Below are positions 1 to 7,646 of a DNA stretch of 64,000 bases, in pieces (position 1 is the first letter of the stretch; each line of letters begins with the position of its first letter). The notes beneath the pieces are model-generated. The model saw only the letters and a program-made list of their open reading frames with translations, made no database searches and had not been told where the DNA came from. A program made the translations under genes and the position numbers. Source of the DNA: Streptomyces sp. R44 (GTDB lineage Bacteria; Actinomycetota; Actinomycetes; Streptomycetales; Streptomycetaceae); assembly GCF_041053105.1 (NCBI RefSeq), contig NZ_CP163444.1:806001-870000 (forward strand). The letters are read 5' to 3'.

Positions 1-1068
1 TGGCGCCAGGAGGACCTGTTCTTCGCGGGCCTCTTCGGCGGCGACCCCTCGGGCGAGCCGGTGAAGCGGCCCGAGGAGCTGGCGGAGCGGGTCGCGGCCG
101 GCGGCGCCGGCATCACCTTCTTCCCCGCGCCGCCGCTGATGCACGGGACGTCCACCCTCACCGCGTTCATCGCCCTCAACTACGGGCAGCGGGTGGTGCT
201 GCACCGCAAGTACGTGCCCGAGGAGGTGCTGCGCACCCTGGAGAAGGAGAAGGTCTCCAGCATCTCCCTGGTGGGGGACGCGATGCTGCGCCCGCTCGTC
301 GACGCGCTGCGCGGACCGCTCAGGGGCACCGACCTCTCGGCGCTCTTCAGCCTCTCCTCGTCCGGCGCGATCATGTCGGAGACGGTACGGGCCCAGCTCC
401 AGGAGCTGATGCCGAACGTCCTGCTGCTCAACAACTTCGGCTCCACCGAGTCCGGTTCCAACGGGCGCGCCACCGACGACTCCGGCCCGGCCAAGGGCTT
501 CCGGCTGCACGTCAACGAACGCACCCAGGTCGTCGACCCGGCCACCCGGATCCCCGTCGCACCGGGCGGGACCGGCCGCCTCGCCCAGCGCGGCCACGTC
601 CCGCTCGGCTACTACAACGACCCGGCCAAGACCGCCGAGACCTTCTTCGAGCGGGACGGGGTGCGGTGGGTACTGCTCGGCGACATGGCGACCGTGGACG
701 AGCAGGGCGTCGTGACCGTCCTGGGCCGCGGCTCGCAGTGCATCAACACGGGCGGCGAGAAGGTCTACCCGGAAGAGGTGGAACAGGCCCTGAAGTCCCA
801 CCCCGACGTGTACGACGCCCTGGTCGCCGGTGTGCCGGACGCGAAGTGGGGCAACCACGTGGCCGCCGTCGTCCAGCTCCGGACCGGGGCCGGGCCACTG
901 GACCTGGAGGCCCTCCAGACCCACTGCCGCCAACAGCTGGCGGGCTACAAGGTCCCCCGCCAGCTGGTCCTCACCGACCGCATCCAGCGCTCGCCCAGCG
1001 GCAAGGCGGACTACCGCTGGGCCCGCGCGGTGGCGGTGGAGGCGGACGCGGATCGCCGCCCGAGGTGA
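1..1068 (+). CDS. AMP-forming acyl-CoA synthetase, C-terminal part (5' end outside window)
   Basis: The reading frame is open from base 1, so the N-terminus lies upstream; 355 residues are visible. This is the C-terminal two thirds of an ANL-superfamily adenylating enzyme, which activates a carboxylic acid with ATP and transfers it to CoA in the cytoplasm. Visible motifs are the A5-type FGSTESG, the GD..TVDEQG hinge region, INTGGEKVYPEEVEQ, and the C-terminal SPSGKADY, whose lysine is the usual catalytic one. The substrate cannot be read from the sequence; the style resembles FadD-type fatty or steroid acid ligases. The stop codon lies inside a three-unit 15-bp tandem repeat. The gene converges on the tandem hydrolase gene. 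Confidence 0.9.
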   Translation, partial: WRQEDLFFAGLFGGDPSGEPVKRPEELAERVAAGGAGITFFPAPPLMHGTSTLTAFIALNYGQRVVLHRKYVPEEVLRTLEKEKVSSISLVGDAMLRPLVDALRGPLRGTDLSALFSLSSSGAIMSETVRAQLQELMPNVLLLNNFGSTESGSNGRATDDSGPAKGFRLHVNERTQVVDPATRIPVAPGGTGRLAQRGHVPLGYYNDPAKTAETFFERDGVRWVLLGDMATVDEQGVVTVLGRGSQCINTGGEKVYPEEVEQALKSHPDVYDALVAGVPDAKWGNHVAAVVQLRTGAGPLDLEALQTHCRQQLAGYKVPRQLVLTDRIQRSPSGKADYRWARAVAVEADADRRPR

Positions 1069-1100
1069 CACCGCCCGAGGTGACACCGCCCGAGGTTTCA
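1056..1100 (+). repeat. Three tandem 15-bp units across the stop codon
   Basis: Two identical copies of CCGCCCGAGGTGACA are followed by a third ending in TTTCA. The first copy contains the TGA stop of the acyl-CoA synthetase, so the other two copies are non-coding. The unit is five codons long, so the duplication would not shift frame. It looks like replication slippage; no function is evident. Confidence 0.85.
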
Positions 1101-1104
1101 CCGA

Positions 1105-2625
1105 CTAGAGCCCGAACTCCCGGATCGCGGCCAGGAATTCGGCCGGGCGGGCGTTGTGGATGAGGTGGCCCGTCTCGATCGTGACGAGGCGGGCGTCGGG
1201 GATGGCGGCGGCGAGGACGGAGAGCTGGTCCTGGGGGACGTGGCTGGTCGGACCGCCGGCGAGGACGAGGGTGGGGGCCGTGATCGCGGAGAGTTCTTCG
1301 CGCCAGGCCGGGTCCGGGGCGTTGAGCTCGGCGTCGGTGGTCGTGACGATGCCCCAGTCGAAGGGCAGGGGCCCCTCGGGGCGCTCGGCCACCGGGCGCG
1401 GCGGGTCGAGGGGGACGAAGGCCGGAGCCTCCTCAAGGACGAGGCGGCCGACGAGCCCGGGGGCGCGCTGGGCGAGGAGGTACGCGGCGGCGGCGCCCAT
1501 CGAGTGGGCGACGACGGTGGCACCGGTGAGGCCGAGCGCCTTGAGGAAGCCGCCGAGTTCGTCGCGGAAGTCCTCGAAGCCGTAGGCGCCGGGGCGGTCG
1601 CTGAGTCCGTGGCCGCGCAGGTCCACCGCGTACACCCGGTGGTCGGCGGCCAGGTCCGCGCCGATCTCCGTCCAGGTCGTGCTGTCGTTGCCGCGGCCGT
1701 GGACCAGGACGACGGGCCGGGCGTCCTCGGGTCCGGCGACCCGGTAGGCGATCCGTACGCCGTCCACGGTGACCGTGGAGACGTCGGGGTCGAGGAAGGC
1801 GGCGAGCGGGCGGACGAAGGCGTCGGCGTCGTCGACCCAGGGGAAGTGTCCGGCGCCCGGCTGGACGACGAGCTCCGCGTGCGGGAAGAGGGCCGCGGCC
1901 TCGGCCGCCTTGGCGGGCGTCGGGCTCGCGTCGTACTCGCCCGCCAGGATCAGGACGGGTGCGGTGAGCGCGCCGAGCGCTCGGCGGGTCGGCTCCGGGT
2001 CGTAGGCGCCCTCGCCGTGGTAGGCGGAGGCGGCGTCCCAGTTGGTCTCGCGCCCGTTGGCCGCCGCGTGCTCCTGGGCGGCTGCGTCCCAGCGGCCGTA
2101 CGCGAAGGGGGCGGCGATCTCGTGGACGCGCCGCAGCGGGGTGTCAGGGCCGATCGTGTCCAGCGCGGCCCTGGCCTCCGGGTACCAGGGCCGGTCGGCG
2201 AAGACCTCGACGGCCTTGTCCCATTCCTCGTCGGTGGTCCCGACGCCGAGGGCGCGCCCGAGGGAGGTGACGAGGACGAGGGAACGGATCCGCTCGGGGT
2301 GGGCGGCGGCGTAGAGGACGGCGAGGTTTCCGCCCGCCGAGTGGCCGAGGAGGTCGATCCGCTCCAGGCCGAGATGGACGCGGAGCGCCTCGACGTCGCC
2401 GACCTGGCGGTCGCAGCGGTACGTGCCGGGGTCGGCGGGTTCCGCGCTCGCGCCGGTGCCGCGGGCGTCGAGGAGGACGAGGGAGCGGTGGGCGGCGAGC
2501 CCGCCGAGGTCCCCGAGGTAACCGGCGTCACGCATCGGTCCGCCGGCCAGGCAGATCAGCGGTTCCCCCTCCCCCTGGACGCGGTAGGCGAGTTCGGTCC
2601 CGTCATATGTGGTGATCGTCGGCAT
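1105..2625 (-). CDS. Tandem two-domain alpha/beta-hydrolase
   Basis: A 506-residue protein made of two complete alpha/beta-hydrolase domains joined end to end. Domain 1 (about residues 1-270) has the nucleophile elbow GHSAGG, an acid candidate in GEYDASPT and a histidine in GAGHFPW. Domain 2 (about 285-506) has AHSMGA and a histidine in ETGHLIHN, but GGPTSHVPQ where an acid after strand 7 is often found, so its acid may sit elsewhere. Single-domain relatives are about 260-300 residues. ATG at 2625 was preferred to GTG at 2640 because GAGG lies 9 nt upstream of it. Substrate unknown; likely a cytoplasmic esterase, lactonase or epoxide-hydrolase-like enzyme. Confidence 0.85.
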   Translation of the reverse strand: MPTITTYDGTELAYRVQGEGEPLICLAGGPMRDAGYLGDLGGLAAHRSLVLLDARGTGASAEPADPGTYRCDRQVGDVEALRVHLGLERIDLLGHSAGGNLAVLYAAAHPERIRSLVLVTSLGRALGVGTTDEEWDKAVEVFADRPWYPEARAALDTIGPDTPLRRVHEIAAPFAYGRWDAAAQEHAAANGRETNWDAASAYHGEGAYDPEPTRRALGALTAPVLILAGEYDASPTPAKAAEAAALFPHAELVVQPGAGHFPWVDDADAFVRPLAAFLDPDVSTVTVDGVRIAYRVAGPEDARPVVLVHGRGNDSTTWTEIGADLAADHRVYAVDLRGHGLSDRPGAYGFEDFRDELGGFLKALGLTGATVVAHSMGAAAAYLLAQRAPGLVGRLVLEEAPAFVPLDPPRPVAERPEGPLPFDWGIVTTTDAELNAPDPAWREELSAITAPTLVLAGGPTSHVPQDQLSVLAAAIPDARLVTIETGHLIHNARPAEFLAAIREFGL

Positions 2626-2756
2626 GCCGCCGATCCTCACGGGTCCCGGTGGATCACCGCAATCGGTTTCGCCGTGAGCGCCATGGCGGGGAGCGGCGGG
2701 ACGGCGGCGCGATACGGTGGAGGACCGTCCCCGAACTGCGAAGGAACCGTTCCACC

Positions 2757-3572
2757 GTGCCCGAGATCCGGGATTCCGCCCTGCGGGGCGACTGCGCGAA
2801 CTGCTTCGGTCTGTGCTGCGTGGCGCTGCCCTTCGCCAAGTCGGCGGACTTCGCCGTGAACAAGTCGTCGGCCGAGCCCTGCCGGAACCTCCAGGAGGAC
2901 TTCCGCTGCGGCATCCACACCCGGCTGCGGCCGAGCGGTTTCCAGGGCTGCACGGTGTACGACTGCTTCGGCGCCGGCCAGCAGGTCTCCCAGGTGACCT
3001 TCGGCGGCGTGTCCTGGCGCGAGGCGCCGGAGACGGCCCGGCAGATGTACGAGGTCTTCCCGGTGGTGCGCCAGCTGCACGAGCTACTGCGCTACCTCAC
3101 GGAGGCCCTGGCGCTGCGGACGGCCCGCCCGGTCCACGGCGAGCTGCGGGCGGCGCTGGCCCGTGTCGAGGAGCTCACCGGGGCCACGCCGGACGCCCTG
3201 GAGAAGCTGGACGTGGCCGCGGTCCGCGCCGAGGTCAACCCGCTGCTCCTGCGGACGAGCGAGCTGGTCCGCGCCACGGCCGGCGGCCGTCCGAAGAGCC
3301 GGCGCGGGGCGGACCTGATCGGCAAGCGGCTGCGCGGGGCGAAGCTGCGGGGCACGGACCTGCGCGGGGCGCTGCTGATCGCCGCCGACCTGACGGGGGC
3401 GGACCTGTCGCTCGCGGACCTGATCGGCGCCGACCTGCGCGACGCCGATCTGTCGGGCGCGGACCTCACCGGCGCGCTCTTCCTGACGCAGCCCCAGCTG
3501 AACTCGGCGCGCGGGAACGCCGCGACGCGTCTCCCGGAGGGCTTCGACCGCCCCGCGCACTGGACGGCCTGA
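2757..3572 (+). CDS. Cys-rich pentapeptide-repeat protein
   Basis: A 271-residue protein. The first 70 residues hold a cysteine cluster (GDCANCFGLCC, then CGIH, then GCTVYDCF), which suggests a metal or Fe-S site. A helical middle section follows, and the last 80 residues carry pentapeptide repeats of the A(D/N)LxG type (ADLTGADLSLADLIGADL). Pentapeptide repeats fold as a right-handed quadrilateral beta-helix, and some relatives protect DNA gyrase; whether this one does is unknown. GTG at 2757 is chosen because AAGGA lies 9 nt upstream; longer in-frame starts give a low-complexity basic leader. The gene converges on the quinone oxidoreductase gene with 3 nt between stops. Confidence 0.8.
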   Translation: MPEIRDSALRGDCANCFGLCCVALPFAKSADFAVNKSSAEPCRNLQEDFRCGIHTRLRPSGFQGCTVYDCFGAGQQVSQVTFGGVSWREAPETARQMYEVFPVVRQLHELLRYLTEALALRTARPVHGELRAALARVEELTGATPDALEKLDVAAVRAEVNPLLLRTSELVRATAGGRPKSRRGADLIGKRLRGAKLRGTDLRGALLIAADLTGADLSLADLIGADLRDADLSGADLTGALFLTQPQLNSARGNAATRLPEGFDRPAHWTA

Positions 3573-3575
3573 CAC

Positions 3576-4580
3576 CTACCGGGGCACGGTCACGACGATC
3601 TTGCCCACCTGGTGGCCGGCCTCCATGGCCTGGTGCGCGGCGACGATGTCGTCGAGCGCGAAGGTCCGGTCGACGGCCGCTTCGACGTACCCGGTGCGCA
3701 GCCCGGACTCGACGAAGGCGCGGGCCCGGCGCAGCCGCTCCGGGTCCCTCGTCGTCTCCGGCATCGTGTAGGTGCGGAGGGAGACGGCGGGCATTCCGAG
3801 CTCGAAGCCGGGGTACGGGGTGGGCAGCCCGCTCACGGCTCCGTAGACCAGCACGGTGCCGCCGGGGGCGACGGCGCTGACGAGGCCGGTGAGACCGGGT
3901 CCCGCGACGCCGTCGAAGGCGAGGTCGGCGCCGCGCCCGCCGGTGAGGTCCCGGACGCGCTCGGCGACGTCCTCCTCGTCGGTGACGATCACCTCGGCCG
4001 CCCCGGCCTTGAGCAGGGCGTCCTTCTTGGCCCGGGTGCGGGTGGTGGCGACGGGTGTGGCGCCGATGCGGTGCGCGGTCCTGATCGCGGCCAGTCCGAC
4101 GCTGCTGGAGGCCCCGGTGAGGACGACGGTGTCGCCCGCGCGCATCCCGCCGACCTCGACGAGGCCGCCGTACGCCGTGACGTACGGCATCCACACGGCG
4201 GCACCCTCGACGGGGCCGAGCCCCTCGGGGCGGGGGACGAGGGAGGACGCGGGGACGATCGCGCGCTCGGCGTAGACGCCGTGGTCGTTCATGGAGAAGG
4301 AGGGCACGACGCTGACCGACTGCCCGGCCGTGAACCCGACCACGCCCTCTCCGACGGCTTCGACGACTCCGGCGGCCTCGAGTCCGATGCGGGCGGGGAA
4401 GCTTCGGGCGGGCTCGATGTAGGTGCCCGACCGGAAGAGCGCCTCGGCACGGTTGAGGCCGATGGCCTCCACGCGCAGCAGAACCTCACCGGGGCCCGGG
4501 TCGCCCACCTCCAGGTCCTCGATCCGGAGCACCTCCGGACCGCCGTACTCGTGGAACCGCACCGTCCTGGCCTTGCTCAT
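3576..4580 (-). CDS. Zinc-independent NADPH:quinone oxidoreductase-like protein (MDR family)
   Basis: A 334-residue medium-chain dehydrogenase/reductase. The N-terminal GroES-like domain (1-130) has GPGEVLLRVEAIGLNRAE but lacks the zinc-binding cysteines, typical of quinone reductases and enoyl reductases. The Rossmann domain has TGASSSVGLAAI for NADPH. It probably reduces quinones or enones in the cytoplasm. A GGGGAGGGG ribosome site precedes the ATG. It is divergent from an ArsR-type regulator and the gap carries an inverted repeat, so redox- or electrophile-responsive control is likely. Confidence 0.88.
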   Translation of the reverse strand: MSKARTVRFHEYGGPEVLRIEDLEVGDPGPGEVLLRVEAIGLNRAEALFRSGTYIEPARSFPARIGLEAAGVVEAVGEGVVGFTAGQSVSVVPSFSMNDHGVYAERAIVPASSLVPRPEGLGPVEGAAVWMPYVTAYGGLVEVGGMRAGDTVVLTGASSSVGLAAIRTAHRIGATPVATTRTRAKKDALLKAGAAEVIVTDEEDVAERVRDLTGGRGADLAFDGVAGPGLTGLVSAVAPGGTVLVYGAVSGLPTPYPGFELGMPAVSLRTYTMPETTRDPERLRRARAFVESGLRTGYVEAAVDRTFALDDIVAAHQAMEAGHQVGKIVVTVPR

Positions 4581-4663
4581 CGGGCTTCCCCTCCCCGCTC
4601 GGTGACGGCGGCGGGCGGACCGCTCCGCCGCCGTGCCCCAGCCAAGCGCAAGGTTCGACCGCT

Positions 4664-4693
4664 GTCAAACTTCGACGGTCATGGAACTTTGAC
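4664..4693. promoter_or_regulatory. Candidate ArsR operator between divergent genes
   Basis: An imperfect 30-bp inverted repeat with outer arms GTCAAA and TTTGAC and inner TTC/GAA matches; 11 of 15 positions are symmetric. A second TTCGAC copy lies just upstream as a direct repeat. It sits between the quinone oxidoreductase and ArsR starts, the expected place for autoregulation. Confidence 0.55.
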
Positions 4694-4728
4694 GCCTGTC
4701 GTACGATGCTCCCGGAGGCGACACGACG

Positions 4729-5070
4729 ATGAGAGCAGAGACAGGCACCGGCCGACGGGACCGCGTCCCACCCCACCCCGACCTGGGCGAGATCGGCCTG
4801 CAGCAGGTCCTGGAGGCGCTGGTCGACCCGGTCAGGCGACGGATCGTCGCCGAGCTGTACGCGGCGGGCGAGGAGCTGGCCTGCGGGACCATCGAGCTCC
4901 CGGTCGGCAAGTCCACGGCCACCCACCACTTCCACGTCCTGCGCGAAGCCGGCCTCATCCGCCAGCACTACGCCGGCACCTCACGCATGAACTCCCTGCG
5001 CCACGAGGAGTTCGAGGAGCGCTTCCCGGGACTCCTGCGGGCCGTGGTGACCGCTCACGACCAGGGGTAG
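4729..5070 (+). CDS. ArsR-family winged-helix transcriptional regulator
   Basis: A 113-residue protein with an ArsR-type winged helix over most of its length. LVDPVRRRIVAEL is the characteristic second helix and KSTATHHFHVLREAGL the recognition region. There are no metal-site cysteines beyond a single one, so the ligand is probably not a thiophilic metal. GGAGG lies 9 nt before the ATG. It is divergently transcribed from the quinone oxidoreductase, which it most likely represses through the inverted repeat at 4664-4693. Confidence 0.9.
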   Translation: MRAETGTGRRDRVPPHPDLGEIGLQQVLEALVDPVRRRIVAELYAAGEELACGTIELPVGKSTATHHFHVLREAGLIRQHYAGTSRMNSLRHEEFEERFPGLLRAVVTAHDQG

Positions 5071-5075
5071 GCGAC

Positions 5076-5855
5076 TCAGACCTCGTACACGTACGGCGTC
5101 GTGGTCGTCAGCGTCAGGAAGCCGAGGCGGTGGAGGATGGGGCGGCTGGTGTCCGCCGCGTCGACCTGGACGTAGCGGAAGCCCCGGGCGGCCGCGATCC
5201 GGGCGCGGTGGGCGACCAGGGCGCGGTAGAGGCCCCGGCCGCGCCAGCCCTCGACGGTGCCGCCGCCCCAGAGGCCCGCGAAGTCCGTGCCCGGGTACAG
5301 CTCCAGGCGGGCGGCGCTGACGGGCTCCCCGGCGGCGAGGGCGACGACGGCGGTGACCGTGTCGGGGTCGGCCGCGAGCCGGTCCAGAAGCTGGCGGCCG
5401 ATGTCGGAGCTGTCGGTGCCGAAGGCGCGCTCGTGGACCTCGACCACCTGGCGGACCCCGGCCTCGTCGGTGACGGCGCGCAGCTCGACGCCCTCGGGGA
5501 GCGGGACCTCCCCGGGCAGGGCGGTGGCCGCCTCGGCGGCCATCAGGGTCTCGGGCTCCTCGGGGGTGAAGCCCGCCGCGCGGAGCCGGTCGCCGAGGTC
5601 GGCGGGGGTGTCGTGCCCGTACAGCTTCCACTCGAAGGACAGCCCGGCGGCGCCGTAGTGCCGGATCTGTCCGGCGATGGCGCGGTCGGCGTCCTCGGTG
5701 TCGACGCCGGACCAGAGGACGCCGTTCCACGCGTGCGCGGGGCCGGTCTGCCGGACGACGGCGCCGTCGCGCTCGACGCGGCAGCCGGGGCCGTCGGGGC
5801 GGGCCTCCTGCCGGAGCTGGAGGTCGTACAGGTCACGCAGGTGCTGGGGTTCCAT
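5076..5855 (-). CDS. GNAT-family N-acetyltransferase
   Basis: A 259-residue protein with a C-terminal GNAT fold. The acetyl-CoA loop is GGGTVEGWRGRGLYRALV (about 200-218), followed by YVQVDAADTSRPILHRLGF, the usual final strand-helix. The N-terminal 120 residues are not recognisable and may be a degenerate second GNAT domain. ATG at 5855 is chosen because upstream the frame becomes a low-complexity shadow of the encapsulin gene. It follows the encapsulin gene on the same strand, but a very strong hairpin lies 19 nt upstream of the start, so co-transcription is doubtful. Substrate unknown. Confidence 0.85.
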   Translation of the reverse strand: MEPQHLRDLYDLQLRQEARPDGPGCRVERDGAVVRQTGPAHAWNGVLWSGVDTEDADRAIAGQIRHYGAAGLSFEWKLYGHDTPADLGDRLRAAGFTPEEPETLMAAEAATALPGEVPLPEGVELRAVTDEAGVRQVVEVHERAFGTDSSDIGRQLLDRLAADPDTVTAVVALAAGEPVSAARLELYPGTDFAGLWGGGTVEGWRGRGLYRALVAHRARIAAARGFRYVQVDAADTSRPILHRLGFLTLTTTTPYVYEV

Positions 5856-5873
5856 GCCGGCCACTCCAGCATC

Positions 5874-5917
5874 GGTGTCCGGCGCCGGGCAACGGGTTTT
5901 GCCCGGCGCCGGACACC
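5874..5917 (-). terminator. Perfect 19-bp stem hairpin after the encapsulin gene
   Basis: Arms GGTGTCCGGCGCCGGGCAA and its exact reverse complement are separated by a 6-nt loop (CGGGTT). It begins 5 nt beyond the encapsulin stop and ends 19 nt before the GNAT start on the same strand. There is no U-tract, as is common for streptomycete terminators. It should end the encapsulin transcript or limit read-through into the GNAT gene. Confidence 0.8.
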
Positions 5918-5922
5918 GGCCG

Positions 5923-7344
5923 TCATGCGCGCGGACGCACCTCGACGTTCTCGAGGATTCCGACCGCGTCGGGCACGAGGATGGCGGCCGAGTAGTAGGC
6001 GGAGACCAGGTAGGAGATGATCGCCTTCTCGTCGATGCCCATGAAACGGCAGTTGAGGCCGGGCTCGACCTCGTCGGGCAGACCGGTCTGGTGGAGGCCG
6101 ATGACGCCCTCGTTGTTCTCGCCGGTGCGGACGGCGATGATCGAGGAGCTCTGCCGGTCGGTGACCGGGATCTTCCCGCAGGGCAGGAGGGGAACCCCGC
6201 GCCAGGCCGGCAGGTCACGTCCCTCGACGTCGACGGTGCCGAGCGTGAGGCCCCGCTTGTTGCACTCCTTGCCGAAGGCGGCGATGGCCCGGGGGTGGGC
6301 GAAGAAGTAGTCGGTGTCGCGGCGCATGCTGAGCAGGTCGTCGAGGTCGTCCGGGGTCGGCGGGCCCGAGTGGGTCTGGATGCGCTGGTCGAAGTCGGTG
6401 TTGTGCAGCAGCCCGAACTCGGGGTTGTTGACGAGCTCGTGCTCCTGGCGCTCACGGAGCTCCTGGATCGTCAGACGCAACTGCTGCTCGGTCTGGTTCA
6501 TCGGCTGGTTGTAGAGGTCCGCGACGCGGGTGTGCACCTTCAAGACGGTCTGGGCGACGCTGAGTTCGTACTCGCGCGGCTTGAGCTCGTAGTCCGCGTA
6601 CGCGCCGGGCAGGGCGGCCTCGCCGACGTGGCCGGCACTGAGCTCGATGGCGGCCTCGCCGGCCCGGTTGACGGGGCGGGGGTGGCCGTTCGAGCCGGCG
6701 TTCAGCACATGGTCGCGGAGGTTCCCGTGCTGCTCGGCGACGGCCAGGTAGGCGGTGCGGGGCAGTGCGAGGAGGGTGACGGCGGTGACGGCCTTGGCGG
6801 TGAAGTCCCAGGCCCCGTCCCCGGCGAGCACCTGTCCGCCGAAGGTGTCGCCGTCGCCGAGCCGCCCGAGGACGGTCTCGTCGCCGTACTGCCCGGTGCC
6901 GAGCTTCTCGATCTTGCCGTGGGCGATGAGGTAGACCTGGTCGGCCGGCCGGCCGGCGTGCACGACGACCTGGCCGGGCTCGAACTCCTGCTGGACGAAG
7001 CGGTCGGCGAGGGCGCCGAGCGCGGTCGGATCGTCGAAGCCGCGGAGCAGCGGGAGTTCGGCCAGCTCGGCGGGGATGACCTCGACCCGGGAGCCGCTCT
7101 TGACGAAGGTGACGCGGCCGTCGCCGACCACGTACGAGAGGCGTCGGTTGACCCGGTAGACACCGCCGGGGGTGTGGACCCAGGGGAGCTTGCGGAGCAG
7201 CCAGCGGGAGCTGATGCCCTGCATCTGGGGTTCGGACTTGGTGGTGGTGGCGAGGTTGCGGGCGGCCTTGGTGCTGAGGCTGAGCTGGACCTGGCGGATC
7301 TCGACGGCGGGCGGGGTGGCCGCGGGCTCGGTGTCGACCGACAT
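5923..7344 (-). CDS. Family 2B encapsulin nanocompartment shell protein (HK97 fold with cyclic-nucleotide-binding insertion)
   Basis: A 473-residue protein. The N-terminal arm (15-75) contains [27 protein letters not shown] and YRVNRRL, which I recognise from streptomycete family 2 encapsulins. Residues about 98-212 form a Crp/Fnr-type cyclic-nucleotide-binding domain ([29 protein letters not shown]) inserted in the E-loop region, which defines family 2B. The rest (230-473) is the HK97-like shell portion ending [11 protein letters not shown]. Family 2B shells are known to assemble into capsids around terpene cyclases or polyprenyl transferases carrying disordered loading peptides. No such cargo gene is in this window. 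ATG at 7344 is chosen because the frame upstream is low-complexity; GGAAAG lies upstream of it. Confidence 0.92.
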   Translation of the reverse strand: MSVDTEPAATPPAVEIRQVQLSLSTKAARNLATTTKSEPQMQGISSRWLLRKLPWVHTPGGVYRVNRRLSYVVGDGRVTFVKSGSRVEVIPAELAELPLLRGFDDPTALGALADRFVQQEFEPGQVVVHAGRPADQVYLIAHGKIEKLGTGQYGDETVLGRLGDGDTFGGQVLAGDGAWDFTAKAVTAVTLLALPRTAYLAVAEQHGNLRDHVLNAGSNGHPRPVNRAGEAAIELSAGHVGEAALPGAYADYELKPREYELSVAQTVLKVHTRVADLYNQPMNQTEQQLRLTIQELRERQEHELVNNPEFGLLHNTDFDQRIQTHSGPPTPDDLDDLLSMRRDTDYFFAHPRAIAAFGKECNKRGLTLGTVDVEGRDLPAWRGVPLLPCGKIPVTDRQSSSIIAVRTGENNEGVIGLHQTGLPDEVEPGLNCRFMGIDEKAIISYLVSAYYSAAILVPDAVGILENVEVRPRA

Positions 7345-7646
7345 GGGGGACTCGCTTTCCGGGGGGCTTGCGGACTCGCGTACGTGACTCTCCGCGTCCA
7401 GATGTAACGCACAGTGGTGTACGTCATCCGGGTGCGGCGCGGGCGGGCGGGAGCGCCGGACGGCGATGGCCGCCCCGCGAGCGCCCCGCGCGCTCCGCCG
7501 TCCGGGCGGCCGCACGGACGGGAAAAGTTCGCCCGCCCCCTTGCCAAGCCCCGGGTACCTCCGGTTTTACTGACCCGGAACGGATCAACCGAATGATCGG
7601 TAGTCCGTTTTACGACGGCATTGACGACGGCGGAGGTGCGGCGCGC
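7345..7646. other. Divergent 302-bp promoter region between encapsulin and phenylacetate-CoA ligase
   Basis: This gap must hold both promoters. On the encapsulin side I see no convincing -35/-10 pair. On the ligase side an inverted repeat lies at 7579-7609 and GGAGG precedes the ATG by 10 nt. No open frame here looks like a gene. Confidence 0.6.
7579..7609 (+). promoter_or_regulatory. TetR/PaaR-like operator upstream of the phenylacetate-CoA ligase
   Basis: The core ACCGA-ATGA-TCGGT (7588-7601) is a perfect inverted repeat of 5-bp arms. It is flanked by outer arms AACGG and CCGTT, with spacers differing by 1 nt. The core fits the ACCG-N6-CGGT layout that I recall for actinobacterial PaaR sites. 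No paaR-type gene is adjacent, so the regulator must be encoded elsewhere. Confidence 0.55.

Noticed and set aside
1156..2859. Long open frame antisense to the tandem hydrolase (567 codons)
   Set aside because: In such high-G+C DNA the opposite-strand frame stays open for long stretches. Its translation is Gly/Arg/Val/Glu-biased with no domain, and it covers a clear hydrolase gene.
3612..6020. Open frame of about 800 codons on the plus strand
   Set aside because: It runs antisense through three recognisable genes and their promoters, and its composition is that of a shadow frame.
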